Source: Gongronella butleri
Taxonomy: Eukaryota; Mucoromycota; Mucoromycetes; Mucorales; Cunninghamellaceae
DNA length: 64,000 nt
Assembly: GCA_025201375.1 (NCBI GenBank)
Contig: JAIWZP010000008.1
Span: 186,001-250,000 of the forward strand
Direction of reading: 5' to 3'
Both the position numbers and the translations under genes were made by a program. Within the stretch, counting starts at the first letter, position 1. Each line of letters begins with the position of its first letter. Under the pieces are notes generated by a model, which saw only the letters and a list, made by a program, of their open reading frames with translations, was not told where the DNA came from and made no database searches. This document shows, one piece after another, positions 47,314 to 59,065 of this stretch.

Positions 47314-50300
47314 ATGCTCCCTGACCGCGATCTTATAGTGATCAGCAGCGACGATGAGAATGAAATGGTGGGTCTCAAGCCGGCGCCACGGCTCGTTCAG
47401 CCGATGGTGCCCACGACAGGTCCCTTGTCTCTTCCTGGCGCCTCCGCGGCGATCCGAGCGTCACCCGCGTCACCAACCCCACAAAGCGCCCTGGAAATGC
47501 CACACACCCTGCTAACGCGCCTAAATGATATGCAGCTGCCCACCTCATACTTTTCCGAAGACGACCTCATGGCCGAATGGACGCTTATACCCGCAGACAT
47601 GGACAATCATGTCCAAGGACCGTGTCCATGGGTAAAGAAAAAAGAAAATACGAAAAAAAGAAGGAAATTGGGGATTTATCAGAGTTTGTGGTCAATGTTG
47701 CGCGAATGTCTCGGCGAGAAATCATGCGTGAATTGGGGGGAATCAAAACGCGTGAATTGGGAATCAAGACGCGTGAATTGAAATCAAGACGCGTGTTTTC
47801 TCATGATTTTTTTTTTTTTTTTTTAGGAGGAGCCGAGCAAATTAACGTTTGATCCAGCGGATCAAGAGGACGCGCTGGACACGCTCGTGCGGCTCGATCT
47901 GTACCAAGCGTCGATGGAGCGTTATATGCATTCTTTGTTTAATGCCGCTAGCGATTCGCCCGTGATACCCAATCGCAAAGCTCAACGACCAGCGACGGCG
48001 GGTGTTGCTGCGGCGACGACGATGGTCGGGCTCAAGCCAGGCGAGATGTCCAAGGATCAGATTGTGCAGCGTGTGGCCAAGCAGCGTGGTGCGCATCCGC
48101 AGGTGCTACCCTACATCCCACGTGCCGTGTGGCATGGATCCAATTGGGAAGATTGGGCACAATTCAACAACAAAAGCGTCATCCACGTCCCGTTTTCGGC
48201 CCACGAGGACACATTCCTGCAGCGACGCGTCGCGGATAACATAGCCAAGCGTCATGCATCATCTGCGCAATCGACCATTCAAGATGCTGCCTTTTGGACG
48301 AGCGTCGCCGCCAAGCTCCCCGGCCGCGACTCAAAAGACTGCCTCTACAGATACTTGGACCTCCAAGATGCATCATACCCGGAGCTCTTTACAAAAACTC
48401 TCATTCTAGATTATCGGCCACGTAAGAAAAAAAAATATGGGAAAAAAACGCGAATGGACGCGTTTTTTTTTTTTTTTGGTCGTTGCTTACTTTCCATTCA
48501 AATTTTGCAGGCCATCGAGAACCCGATCGTTCCATGTACAATTGGACGCTGCATCGCTCGCTCACCGCACACACCTCACAAACACGCAGCTACAGGGACG
48601 CCGTATGGACCAATCTGTCGCGCGAAACCACCATTGGCGAAGGCAGTGGCGATGCCTTGTGTTTGACCATCGCCCCCAAAGAGGACAAATCAGGGTGAGA
48701 AGCAGAGAAAAGCGAAGAATTGGCTTGCATCGCGTGCTTATCCATTCCCATTTCGCAGTTTCAATGTCATTTCTGGCAGTCTGTGCCAAGAAGAGGTCAG
48801 CTACAACATCGAGGGCAATCTGCGACTGTGGGACTCGAGCAACCAAGAGGTGCATCAGCTTCGCGCCCATTGCACCGAATCGCCCATGCCCGACGGCTCA
48901 TCACAAGGTAAAAAAAGAAAAGATGAAAAAAAAAAAAAAAACGTGGAGATTCCATGATTGACTCGTTTCCCTCCGTTCGCAGTCATCTGGCATACAGTGG
49001 AAGACGTTAAAGCCTTGAACGACCGGCTGCTCGTGTCCGTGGGCCGCGATGGCACGGCGCGCGTGTGGGACATGAATGAAAAGACACTCCAATCGACCTT
49101 GCGTAAGAAAAATCAACATTTCCTCTCGTAGCCTCTTTGCCATTGACGCGCCATTTCGCGATTTCTTTAGAGTGCCATGGTGGCCCCATTCATCAGGTGG
49201 CTGTGTCGTCGTTCCACGAGCGCGTCTTTGCGACATGCTCGGATGACGGTCTGGGCAGCGTGTGGCAGATTGGGGAGAACGGTGCCAAAGGGCAAGGGGT
49301 CGTATGTGAATCATCACATCCCAAAGCTGGCCTCGGCATTGCCGAATGCGTTGAATTTGGCCGCGAATCGTCCGCTTTTGAGCTCTACACAGGATATCGC
49401 AGCAAGCAACACGGCCCAGGCTGGGTAAAAGAAAAAAAAAAAAGGAAAAAAAAAGAGACCATCTGTGCCCCCCCCATGGAATGCCGATTCTCACTCCCCC
49501 CCCTCTTTTTTTTTGTAGATTCAAATTACAGACGTGGTATCTGGACTCCCCATCTTTGTGATCAATGACATTGGCGGCGCATGCGGCTGCTTGGCCGTGT
49601 CACATTCAGGTAAAAAAAAAAAAAAATGACGCGCAATTTGTTTTTATTTTATTTTTTTCAATGGACGCTAAATGGGAGCAACATTGGCAACTTCTTTTTA
49701 TAGGCAAGTTCATCTTGTCGGGCAATGACGACTGCGGAAATCCATATTCGTCGCGGCCATCTGGAGATCAAATGATGCACTTGCATGATGCAAAGACCGG
49801 CAGCTCCGTGTTACGGGCCAAGACGGGCCATCTGGACGTCAATTGTGTCACCTTTAGGTAAATGCATGCAAAAAGTCAGCTTCGGAAGCGCACGCTGACA
49901 CACGCGATTTTTTTTGTCGTTTTTTTCGTTATTCCTTGTTTTTTTTTTTTTAGCGCCTGTGACACATACATCGCAAGTGGCAGTGAGTCGAACCAAATCT
50001 CCATCTTTGACGTGCGCAAGGCGCATCGCCCACTCTATGAATTCGCACACAAGGGTAAAAAAAGTCGCGTTCGAGTTGAAATGGAGCCGTTTTAACAAAA
50101 AAAAAAAAAACGTTTTCTTTCAGGCACGGGCACCAATGCAGGCTACGACACAGGCATGGGCATCTCATCGATGCATTGGATGAACAATAACAAGATGCTC
50201 ATCTCGGGCGGTGGCGATTGTTCGGTAAAAACAAAAGCAAAAATAGAAATGGGGAGCAAAAGACCAAGGATTCTAATCCGAATGGGTTTCAATTGGCTCA

Positions 50301-50456
50301 CAGGTCAAGATCTGGGACGTCGCTGGCAGCAATGGGCTTCTCAAGAGCTACAGCACGTCGGATGCGGTCAATTGCGTTGTTGTCGACGAGGATTTACACG
50401 TCATTATGGCTGGTGTCAGTGGTGCTCAAGGCATTGTCCATCTGTGGCAGCCATGA
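47314..50456 (+). CDS. SANT/Myb-like plus WD40-repeat protein, 739 aa
   Basis: Eleven exons: 47314-47631, 47827-48421, 48511-48694, 48759-48907, 48983-49102, 49171-49424, 49519-49609, 49704-49857, 49954-50054, 50124-50224, 50304-50456 (2220 nt, in frame). The N-terminus (IVISSDDENE) is acidic. A SANT/Myb-like domain lies at about 228-285: FSAHEDTFLQRRV, then FWTSVAAKLPGRDSKDCLYR. The C-terminal half (about 345-739) is a WD40 propeller with blades ending NLRLWD, TARVWD, GSVWQI, ISIFD, VKIWD and IVHLW. SANT joined to WD40 suggests a chromatin or DNA-bound scaffold; a Rik1-associated factor (Raf1)-like role is one untested idea. Its 3' end faces the PPR gene, 139 bp away. Confidence 0.9.
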
Positions 50457-50557
50457 ACGACAGAAAGAAAAGAAAGAAAAGAAAAAAACACGAAAAAAAA
50501 CATGAAAAAAACATGAAAAAAAGAAGAAAAAAAGAGCACGCGTCGAGTCTCTTTTAC

Positions 50558-50563
50558 TTTATT
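50558..50563 (-). terminator. Polyadenylation signal AATAAA of the PPR-like gene
   Basis: AATAAA on the minus strand lies 33 nt after the PPR stop, in the 139 bp between two convergent genes, so the two 3' ends nearly touch or overlap. Confidence 0.5.
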
Positions 50564-50595
50564 TCACATGGTAAAATTCGAATTAAAACCCCAGG

Positions 50596-51927
50596 TTAGC
50601 TGTCTCGATTCAAGGAGGATGAAGCCGGGAGAAACGCGACGGCGGCAGCTTGTTGTCTTGCACGTTGCTGATGATGTTTGCAGAGGAGGTGGACGAGATG
50701 TGCATGTTGTGTGGGCGTGAGGAGATGTGGGTTCGCGTCGCGGACGCCGTTTAAGAATTGCATGGCTTTGGTATAGTTTGCGCGGTCGCAGAGAGTGAGC
50801 ATGATGATGCTGACCATGGTGTGATCCGGGACAATGGTGTGTTTGCGCATATTTCTTAGGACGCGCAGCATTGCCGGGTAATCGCGCCTTGTACGAGCAA
50901 AATGGAGGAGGATCGTGTATGTGCGCTCCGTGGGCGTGCACCACTGCTGCAATTCGGCAAACAGTGCCCATGCCAGCGACGAATCGCGCTGTTTATGCGT
51001 GGACCAACGCAAAAGCGTGTTGTACAGTGGAGAAGACCCGCGCAGGCCCAATTGTCGCATTTCCTGGCATAAACGCACAATGATCTCGCCATGTTTGTTC
51101 TCCTGCTGCTGTTGCCATTCGAGCCATTGACGCCGGTGAAACGCACGTTGTTGCCTTGTACTTTGATTACCAAGATCGGAAGGTAAAGTCTTTTCAAGTT
51201 GTTTGGCCACATGTTCCATGGACGACATCCCTCGGAATTGAGTGGATGTGCGCCTCTGCGAGTCGACCAGCAGCTGGATCAGCATGGCGTACATGTGCGT
51301 GAGGAATTGAGCCTGTCTGGCCGCAAGTGGTCGCTTTGTCGCCAAATAATTCGTATGATAAAACGAATACAGGGCCGCGTGCAGCGCAGACATCCCGCCA
51401 AGGTCGCGTTGCTTGTAAAGGACGTGCGTGACCTGGAAAAGGGCCTCGCGGCTCGGCAGCATCCCGTCTTTGCGCAAAAGTCGCAAAAGATGCCCAAGCG
51501 CTTCGCGTCCTTCCTTGTCGCGCGCACATTGCATCATCGCCATCGACGTGTATCGGTCCCGCTGGCCCTCCATGTATCGTTCGAGCGCAGGGACCTCTCG
51601 TGGACCCGTTGGTGATGCCATGGGCGCCGTTTTGACTGAAATGGCGTCGGATGCATCGGTTGCAACGGCAGAAATGGATGCTGTGCTGCTGTACACCCTA
51701 TTGCGCACATGGTTGGTGCGCCAGGCGGTCGGCAGCGACCGCACCGTGGTATCATAGCGGGTGGAGGCACGCGACGTCATTTGGAGGCTGCAAGGCGACG
51801 AAGACGACGAAAAAGAAGAGATCCACGCCGCCTGGGCCTTGGATCGAGCGCACGAAACGCACAATGGCTGTGTATCACGCCACCACAGCCACAATAAGGA
51901 CCGATCGAGCGTCCGTAGCCGTGACAT
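50596..51927 (-). CDS. Pentatricopeptide-repeat-like protein, probably mitochondrial, 443 aa
   Basis: An intronless frame, unusual in this intron-rich window. The start is the first ATG (51927). The N-terminus is basic and Ser/Arg-rich with few acids over about 70 residues, as for a mitochondrial targeting sequence. The C-terminal half has PPR-type helical pairs: SPLYNTLLRWSTHKQRDSSL, then TERTYTILLHFARTRRDYPA followed by MLRVLRNMRKHTIVPDHTMV, then ANYTKAMQFLNGV. PPR proteins usually bind organellar RNA to control its processing or translation. No C-terminal catalytic domain is seen, and the exact target and orthologue are not recognised. Confidence 0.8.
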   Translation of the reverse strand: MSRLRTLDRSLLWLWWRDTQPLCVSCARSKAQAAWISSFSSSSSPCSLQMTSRASTRYDTTVRSLPTAWRTNHVRNRVYSSTASISAVATDASDAISVKTAPMASPTGPREVPALERYMEGQRDRYTSMAMMQCARDKEGREALGHLLRLLRKDGMLPSREALFQVTHVLYKQRDLGGMSALHAALYSFYHTNYLATKRPLAARQAQFLTHMYAMLIQLLVDSQRRTSTQFRGMSSMEHVAKQLEKTLPSDLGNQSTRQQRAFHRRQWLEWQQQQENKHGEIIVRLCQEMRQLGLRGSSPLYNTLLRWSTHKQRDSSLAWALFAELQQWCTPTERTYTILLHFARTRRDYPAMLRVLRNMRKHTIVPDHTMVSIIMLTLCDRANYTKAMQFLNGVRDANPHLLTPTQHAHLVHLLCKHHQQRARQQAAAVAFLPASSSLNRDS

Positions 51928-53880
51928 GGAAAGAGGCAAAAAAAAAAAAAAAAAAATCGAAAAAAGAGAGCAAGGTGTCGAAGGTCATCAAACAGGACCT
52001 ATGCAGGTCCAAAAAAAAAAAAGTACAAGGCCGGACAAACACCGGACTATCGGCATTTGAATAAGATGACGCTGATTGGCCTGCTCAGATTCAGGGCCAA
52101 AACGCGACTAGACCCCCCTTTTTTTTTATGGTTTTGCATGATTTGCCATGGCGCCATCCATGAATTGAACTGGTCGTGATGGGCCGCGCGTTAGTGAAAC
52201 CCCAAGAAAACTCATTCTAACCCCCGTTTCCCGTGCGCGGGTGCCAATTGGGGCTCCTGGTGCCCCCAAATGCACGTTTTGCATCTTTTCCGCCGTTTCT
52301 TTTTTATGATGGTGATGGTGGGAATGGATGGCCGTATATGGACAAGCATGGTAAAGATGGTCATGGCGACAAGGGGGAGGGGGGTGGTAAAAAAACAGAG
52401 GAGATACCATGAACACGATTGAAGAAGACAAAAAAGCGAGGGGGAGCCTGCAGCATTGTTGATCGTCGGTTCAATTCAACATTTCTCACCAGAAACCGCA
52501 TTGTTTTGTCAAAAACAAAGCATCTACGATTTATCCACTCGTTACGGACGGGCCACACAACGCGTGTTGATTTGCAAAAAAAAAAAAAGAAAGGAGAGAG
52601 ACCGGTTATGCCATGCACGGTGGCGCGTCCTGTAAAAAAGTTCAACGGGTGGCGTCGCCGCTTTCCTGCTGCCCCTCCCCTCCCTTTTTTTTTGGTGGTT
52701 CCCAACGCATTGGGCGCCGTTTTTCGTGACAAAAGGCAACATGATGAGATTTTGGAACAAAGTTCCATTAAACCGATAACAAAGGCTAAAGGGTTGCATT
52801 GGAGTTTAAAAAAACGCGGTGCAGAATGATTTTTTTAATGATCGGCTTGCTGCGTCACACAGGTCATCCATGCACATCTCCAAAAAAGGAGAGCATGAAG
52901 TGGATACGACGCGTGATGAATGGAGGGTCCCCATTCTGTTTAATTGACAAACCGACGGCACGGCTAGGCCACATGAACAGACGACAATGCAACCATGCTG
53001 ACGCACACTTGGAGGTCTTTTTTTTTTTGAAGCCAAGAGTCTACAACTGAACAAAATATGCACGTCGAGGTCCATGGCGTGCGCCATGCGGGGCAAGCAA
53101 GGGGAGCCAAGCAGTGAGGGGTTGCAAATGACAATAAGCCAAGCGAGGAGTCAGACGCAAAAGCAAGGGGAGGGGGCCGGAGCGTCGCCGTACAAGAGCA
53201 AGATGGCACAAGAAAAAGAACAAAAGACGCGACCCCGTCTCCTATTTTGTATCCCGGTCGTTCCAAATGGCTCGCCATGACGACGGGCATGGCAGTGTGC
53301 AGGCAGGATGCACAATGTATGGAGGGAGGACGCGTAATTCATGCAAGCCGAGAAAAAAAAAACAGACAGGCGCGCACGCGCACATTTTAGTGCCTTGATG
53401 CTCGCGCGACGCTCGTCCTTGAGGGCGATATGATCTTCTCAATATGATGGACCATCCCCACCGACTGGCTGTACGCCTCACTCAACCAAAATAATCATGC
53501 ACGCTTAAAAAAAGCCCACACTTGGCCTGCATTCGCTTGCACCCCGGCCTGTTATCGACTCTTGCTCATAGCAACAACAAAAAAAAATGAATTAACGCGA
53601 GATATTGCAGCAAAGAATAGGGGGGAGACCTAGAAAAAAAAGTAGATAAAAAAAGGGGGGATGGACAGGGGAAAGGCAAGAGACCATCAGGTTCATTTTG
53701 GGTGTGATTTTGACAAAACATTTTTTTTATTGTTGTGATTAGTTTGCATGAGAAAGTACAAGGTCGATAAACATGAAACCATGTAAAGGGGTACAAAAAT
53801 AAAAAATAAAAAAGGGACGAGAGGATGGGATGGGGGGTATCATATCAATTGCCATGCATATGGGCAAGGAGGGACTTTTT
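51928..53880. other. Intergenic region, no supported gene
   Basis: About 1.95 kb with many A and T runs and short low-complexity frames on both strands, none with a family motif. TTTATT at 53,726-53,731 may serve as the polyadenylation signal of the minus-strand gene to its right. Confidence 0.5.
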
Positions 53881-54402
53881 TCAAATCATGGAGCCATCGA
53901 CCTCGTATGTGCCAATGATCTTTCGATCACCAGTGCGGCAGCGCACGCGCCATTTGCCATTGGGTAGTTTCAGATAGAAATTTGAATAGATATTTTGCCC
54001 TGCTGGGGAATGATTGCGAGGAAAAGGAGAGCCATCACCCACCTCATCATCATCCGACGACGTTGACAGATTGGACGTCGTAAACAGCACGTGATGCAGC
54101 GTCGAATGCGACTGAGCCGATGGCGTTAGCGTCGGGCTACTCGAGCACGCTGTCATTGTGTCGTCGTAATCATCGTCGTCCTCTTCATCCGCGCGTACGC
54201 GATGCATGGGCGGCAATGGTGGCGACAGCGACGGGGGAAAGTATAAATGCGGTGGCACAGGGGGAGGCTCACTTGTAGACGCCGGCGCCGTGCGACAACA
54301 GAGTGACGACGCCATGTTGGGGATTACAATCGACAATTGAGGCAGATATGGTCGCTTGCGACGCGACAGTCGATTCTTTCGAGTCAGTGACGATTGTGAC
54401 AT
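53881..54402 (-). CDS. Hypothetical protein with a distinctive C-terminal motif, 173 aa
   Basis: Single-exon gene with a TATA box about 105 nt upstream. The N-terminus is basic (SLTRKNRLSRRKRPYLPQL), the middle is Pro/Ser-rich with an acidic run, and the end is a compact, folded-looking block: NIYSNFYLKLPNGKWRVRCR, then TGDRKIIGTYEVDGSMI at the very C-terminus. The low-complexity middle and the sharp change to this block suggest a short functional module with a disordered lead. I have an impression that similar C-termini occur in Mucoromycota proteins but cannot name a family. Confidence 0.7.
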   Translation of the reverse strand: MSQSSLTRKNRLSRRKRPYLPQLSIVIPNMASSLCCRTAPASTSEPPPVPPHLYFPPSLSPPLPPMHRVRADEEDDDDYDDTMTACSSSPTLTPSAQSHSTLHHVLFTTSNLSTSSDDDEVGDGSPFPRNHSPAGQNIYSNFYLKLPNGKWRVRCRTGDRKIIGTYEVDGSMI

Positions 54403-55010
54403 GGAAATTGGGAGGGAAAAAAAAGAACGAAAGAAAGAAAGAAAAAGAAACAGCAAATTGACAAATGAAATTAAAAAAAGAAAGTGAGCAACGCACGCGA
54501 CGCCCTTTTATACAAAAAAAATAGGTCCCTCCCCCCAAAGGGGAGAACGTTCCCTTTTTTCGTGTGGTTCCGCCTTTGTTTACTCAATGCAACTTCAAAA
54601 AAAAAAAAAAGAGAGGGTGCAAATGTGGGCAAAAAAAAAAAAAAAAAAAGTATGAGAGAGACAGAGGGCAGAGATGAACCAAGACAACCTGTTGGTCATG
54701 CAGATTGTGACACCGTGCAGAACGCCCATGCATCCCAGAACAAAGGCCCGCATATCCGCTCAATGCGCAACTCGACCTCCCTGTTTCTCCAATTGCCTTG
54801 TTTTCACCCTCCCCTACGCGCACCGAGCCGCATCGCGGCACGAAACGGGCGCTTTTTATCCGGGGAAGGCGGCGGGGGGGGACACTCGCGGAAATAAAGG
54901 ATGCTTTTCTCCACAATGCGGTAAAGGATGAAACACGGCCGTCCAAAAAAAGAGAAGAAGAGGGGGGGGAGGGCAATCCAGCCTTTCTTTTTTTAATTTT
55001 ACGTGGAATG
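54403..55010. other. Promoter of the small gene at left and 3' flank of the Mkt1-like gene
   Basis: It contains the TATA box at 54505-54512 and two A-runs (near 54,600 and 54,632). No further coding content. Confidence 0.5.
54505..54512 (-). promoter_or_regulatory. TATA box (TATAAAAG)
   Basis: TATAAAAG on the minus strand lies about 105 nt before the start codon at 54402, with A/T-rich leader sequence between. Confidence 0.5.
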
Positions 55011-56245
55011 CTACTTTTTGGGCGCAAGTCCAGCAAACTTGGGCTGGATCCATGCATCGGCGGCGCTAAACATGTCAAACAGCTCGTCAGACACCTTGTT
55101 GTTCTCCTTGAGGTGACGCACACCAAGCACCATGCCCTGCCAAAAGCCATAGCCCTTGAGCAAGTCGCCCACCACATCCACACACGTCGGAAACAGGGAC
55201 AATGTCGATTGCACCGCCTGCGCAGGCTCCTTGTCCACACATTGCTCCAAGAATGACTTGACAACAAGGCCAAGAGCCACATTGTTGTCCGTCAGATACG
55301 GCAAGCTAAGAAAAAAAATGGATGAATGGCTGAAAAAAAAAGCGTGTCGTACCTGTTGGCAATGGCCGCATAGTCGGAGCGCTCCTTGTCGACAAGATCA
55401 TTCAGGAAGAATGAGAGCGTCAGCATCTCGTTTAGGTTGCGATAGCTTCGATTCAGTGACTTGACAAAGCTGTTAAACACCAGCAAGTCGCGATTGAAGG
55501 GCCCTGACCAAGGCGTGTTCTAAAGAAAGGAAAAAAAAGAAAATGAATGGGACAATGCGTCGCGTGCGCAAGTCATTGCCTAATAAATAGGGGTAAATGG
55601 GGGTGCCTACCTTGAGAGACATGGGTAAAAGAGACATGGTGCGCGACACCAGCGTCACATGCTGCTGCAGCTTGGCTAAAATAAAAAAAAAACATGAGCC
55701 ATGTTCATCCATTCGACGCGAGAAATTGTGCTCACCATCCGGCAATGGTCGTGTATAAGTCTTGCTAAAGGGCGATCCAGTCAAAACGCCAAAGCGGATC
55801 AATTCAAACGCCGTCAGGTACGCTTCTTGGGCAGCAAGCGACGGCTGCGCCTGGTGCGCCACGGCAATGGACAACGCACGGCCCCACACAGTATGGATAT
55901 GCTTGGATGAGGTCAAAAAGCTACAAAAAAAACGCACTTTAGACACGAAAAAATGGATAAAAACACGCTTCTTACTCGCGAATCTCAAGGAGCTTCCACA
56001 TGACATTGGCCACTATTTCATCCTTTGTCTTGAGCACCTGTATAAGAGGCAGAAAAAAAAAAAAGGTGAGCATCACAAAGGGCAAAAAAAAAAAAAAATC
56101 ACCAGTTGATTGACTTACGTGCGCCGCATTCTTTTGTGTGATTGTGTCGGCAGCCTGGGCGTCGTCAGCCGTAAGACGCAGGCAAAGTGCAATGTCAATG
56201 GCCTGAAAAGAGAAAGTTGAGTCTCGTTTTTGCCATTTGCCATTC

Positions 56246-56309
<64 letters not shown>

Positions 56310-57895
56310 TTTGAGCCGTTCATGTGAGGCGTCAATTTTTCCTGGGGGACGGTCCAATGGCTTGTCTTGTCATAAACACTGTTGAGGAAATTGGCAGCGT
56401 GTTTGCCATCGGTGCTGGGATGATGATACAGGACATGCTCGGTGGCGGGATCGAACCAAAAGAGACAGGCCACCTTGCGCGACTGGAAGAATTGATGCAG
56501 TGGCTGCGTGAGCAGGCTGAGCGTCTGTGTGCGGATGCTGAGGAGTTGGAGCAAAAAGTTGCGATACTCGGTGGTTTCGCCATTGTCGAGAGGCGGGTTC
56601 TCGATCAGGACGCCAGAGCCTAGATTGTTGATCACTTGGGGCCCAATCAGGCCGCGCATCATGTAATAGTACACCTCGTCCGGCAGACGATAACCAATGA
56701 ACTCATGGATGTCATTGGGCGCGTCGTTCACGTTCAATGGTTTCACCTCGCCCTCGTCCGTCATCACCAAGTGGTATTTAATCGCGCATCGCGTGCGGCA
56801 ATACGTGTCAATGTACCCCGTCTTGATCACATTCGTGTCCCCGGAATACACCTGAATGGCATTGAATCCCGTCTTGTGCTCCTTGATCAGGTCTTGTACA
56901 CCTAGGGAGAAAAAAAAAGAAAAGAAACAGATAAGCACGCGCTTCTTGTTGTTTTCATTTGTCAAATGGCTGGCTTACTCTTAAAGGTAAACGACACGGC
57001 AGCCAGCGGCGGGAACGTGGGGCTGATCTCAAAGCCAGCCAAGATGCAAATGTCCAAAAATTGGTCCTCATTCACTTGCAGGTCATTGAGCACCGTCTTT
57101 TTGTTCACCAGCTGATAATTCCCTTTCTAGAAACAAAGAAAAGAAGGAATCAATGAGCCCAATTTCCCCTGGCAATGCGTGAATCAATGCCTCCATGAGG
57201 ATCTTTTACCGTGAAATCCAAGGACGTGATGATCTTGTCGACATTGAACATCAAGAGCTCGTCACTACCATAGATGGCGTGGAACACTTGTCGAGGATTG
57301 TTGTACATGTCGGCCAGCTTGTTATAAATTAAAAGAAAAGGATGAACATCGTTGCCATTTGTCGCGTCTCTCATCTAAATTTACCTGAGCCCATTGGAAG
57401 TAGGGAGCGCGGATGTATTCGATCTGGTGCTCGTGCAAAATGTGGAAGACAGTGTTGAGAACGTCAGCGAGCTGGAAGCCGCCACCAGTGGCAAACTTGG
57501 ACATGGCGGCGTCCTGCTTGCCCTTGTCGTAGAAATCCCAGGCCGTCGCGCGGTTGCTTGGGCGCGTGTCCTCGATGCTGAATGGCTTGCTCTTGCGGAT
57601 CAGAGAAAGACCGGGAAACACGAAAATCGGCTGAATGTGGTGCTGCCTAAGGGACAAAGAAAACGACATTTGAATGAAACGCGCATTTTTTTAATCGTTG
57701 TTGCTTACTTGAACGCCTCCAACTCCTTTTCGACAGCACTGCGCAGCGTCAACGGCACGCCGCCCATCGCCGTCAGGCTCGGCTCCTTCGTGAGCAGCTT
57801 GCGCAGCCAGTAATTGCCGTCCACGCCCAGTCGTGTGCCCTTTAGCTGCGTCACTGCAACCGTCTCAATCAGCCGTCGCTCTCCTGTGAAGACTA

Positions 57896-57956
<61 letters not shown>

Positions 57957-58086
57957 CGTCAGCAACCTTGGCCGTCCACCACCACCTTTTCCACCATCAA
58001 CGTCATATCCGCTTCTCGTCGCCCTCATCAGACACTTCCCACGGCTCCACATGCTCCCGCTTACTTTCAAAATGGCGAATAGGCAT
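55011..58086 (-). CDS. Mkt1-like post-transcriptional regulator (XPG/FEN-like fold), 724 aa
   Basis: Mkt1 proteins have inactive-looking XPG-type N and I regions followed by MKT1-specific domains; in yeast Mkt1 acts with Pbp1 on mRNA translation and stability. Twelve exons: 58065-58086, 57709-57892, 57385-57646, 57210-57317, 56979-57126, 56309-56901, 56119-56202, 55976-56037, 55736-55920, 55611-55675, 55353-55519, 55011-55305 (2175 nt, in frame). The 22-nt first exon gives MPIRHFE, like the MPIKSLE start of yeast Mkt1. Then follow LKGTRLGVDGNYWLRKLL (XPG-N) and HHIQPIFVFPGL, an XPG-I-like VFHAIYGSDELLMFNVDKI region, and a C-terminal region with LSKR-free helices and GLVVKSFLEQCV. Introns 1 and 6 contain homopolymers of 55 and 57 nt. 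Confidence 0.92.
56250..56306. repeat. T57 homopolymer in an Mkt1 intron
   Basis: It fills most of intron 6 (56203-56308). On the coding strand it is a poly-A run that begins right after the donor GT. Confidence 0.9.
57897..57951. repeat. A55 homopolymer in the first Mkt1 intron
   Basis: On the coding strand it is a poly-T run ending two nucleotides before the acceptor AG of intron 1 (57893-58064). Confidence 0.9.
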
Positions 58087-58944
58087 AGTCCAATCAACCA
58101 ATGGTCAAAGAGTAGGAAAAAAGGGTGAGAAGAGAAGGAGAAAAGAAGAAGAAAAAGGGTGCAGCGCGAACAATGTTGTTTTTGTGAGCAGCCCTTGTGC
58201 GACCGAGCTTGCCAAAAGTCCCAATTTGGCAACAAGCGCGGAAGCGGAAACCCGTACACCGGTTTTCATCGTGCTTCAATCCCTCACAACGCGCCAGTTT
58301 GCCCTACAGTATTTCACACGAAACGCGTGCATAATACATACTGTAGGTTTGACAAAGAATGACCTAAAATCGTTTTGTTTCTGTTGTCTTGTCATAAAGA
58401 CACCTTTGGATTTAAATCTCGAGCCTTTCAAACAAGTTCACATATGGAAATTGGAGAATCCTTTGTAAGCTGCGGAAAATCAATTGCTAAATCATGACTT
58501 TCATTGATTTCTTGCCAAGGCCACAATTACTGTAATCAAAACATTAGGACGCCCGAAGTGAATAGGCAAACCAAGGACAGTTTTGAAACAATTCCATTGT
58601 TCCTGTCTACGTTTCTAGCAAGGCCAATGCGCGACCTCTGTAAATTTGTATCACTCGATCAATTTTCAGCGTTATTTTGCTCGTCAACAGGCAAGACACA
58701 ATAAAACACGGTACACTGCTGTGATAAAAAATATGCAGAATTTAGTTCACTGCCAAATATCATAGCCCCAGTTTCAAACTTTCAATGCTGCACGTTCAAA
58801 CCTGATCTAGTAATGCAACTTTTGATCTGGCCAACTTTTTTTTAATACTGTAATATCACGAACCATTGCAGCACCACGAAATTACAGTAAGTCACAAGGA
58901 GCACTTGGCTCTTCTCTTTTCAGAACCAAGTAAAGTTAAAAATT

Positions 58945-59065
58945 GAACTATTGAAGTCGATCGGATTGCTGAAAATCTGGCTACTGTATACAGTAGAAAC
59001 CCGGAGCCATTTATGCAAAAAAAAAAAACACTACAGTAAAACAGCATTTCGCGATAAAATCGTGC
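58945..59065. repeat. Dispersed repeat R2, copy 2
   Basis: Matches 20430-20570: ATTGCTGAAAATCTGGCT, then a TACAGTAAAA tract, then CATTTCGCGATAAAATCGTG. Confidence 0.65.
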
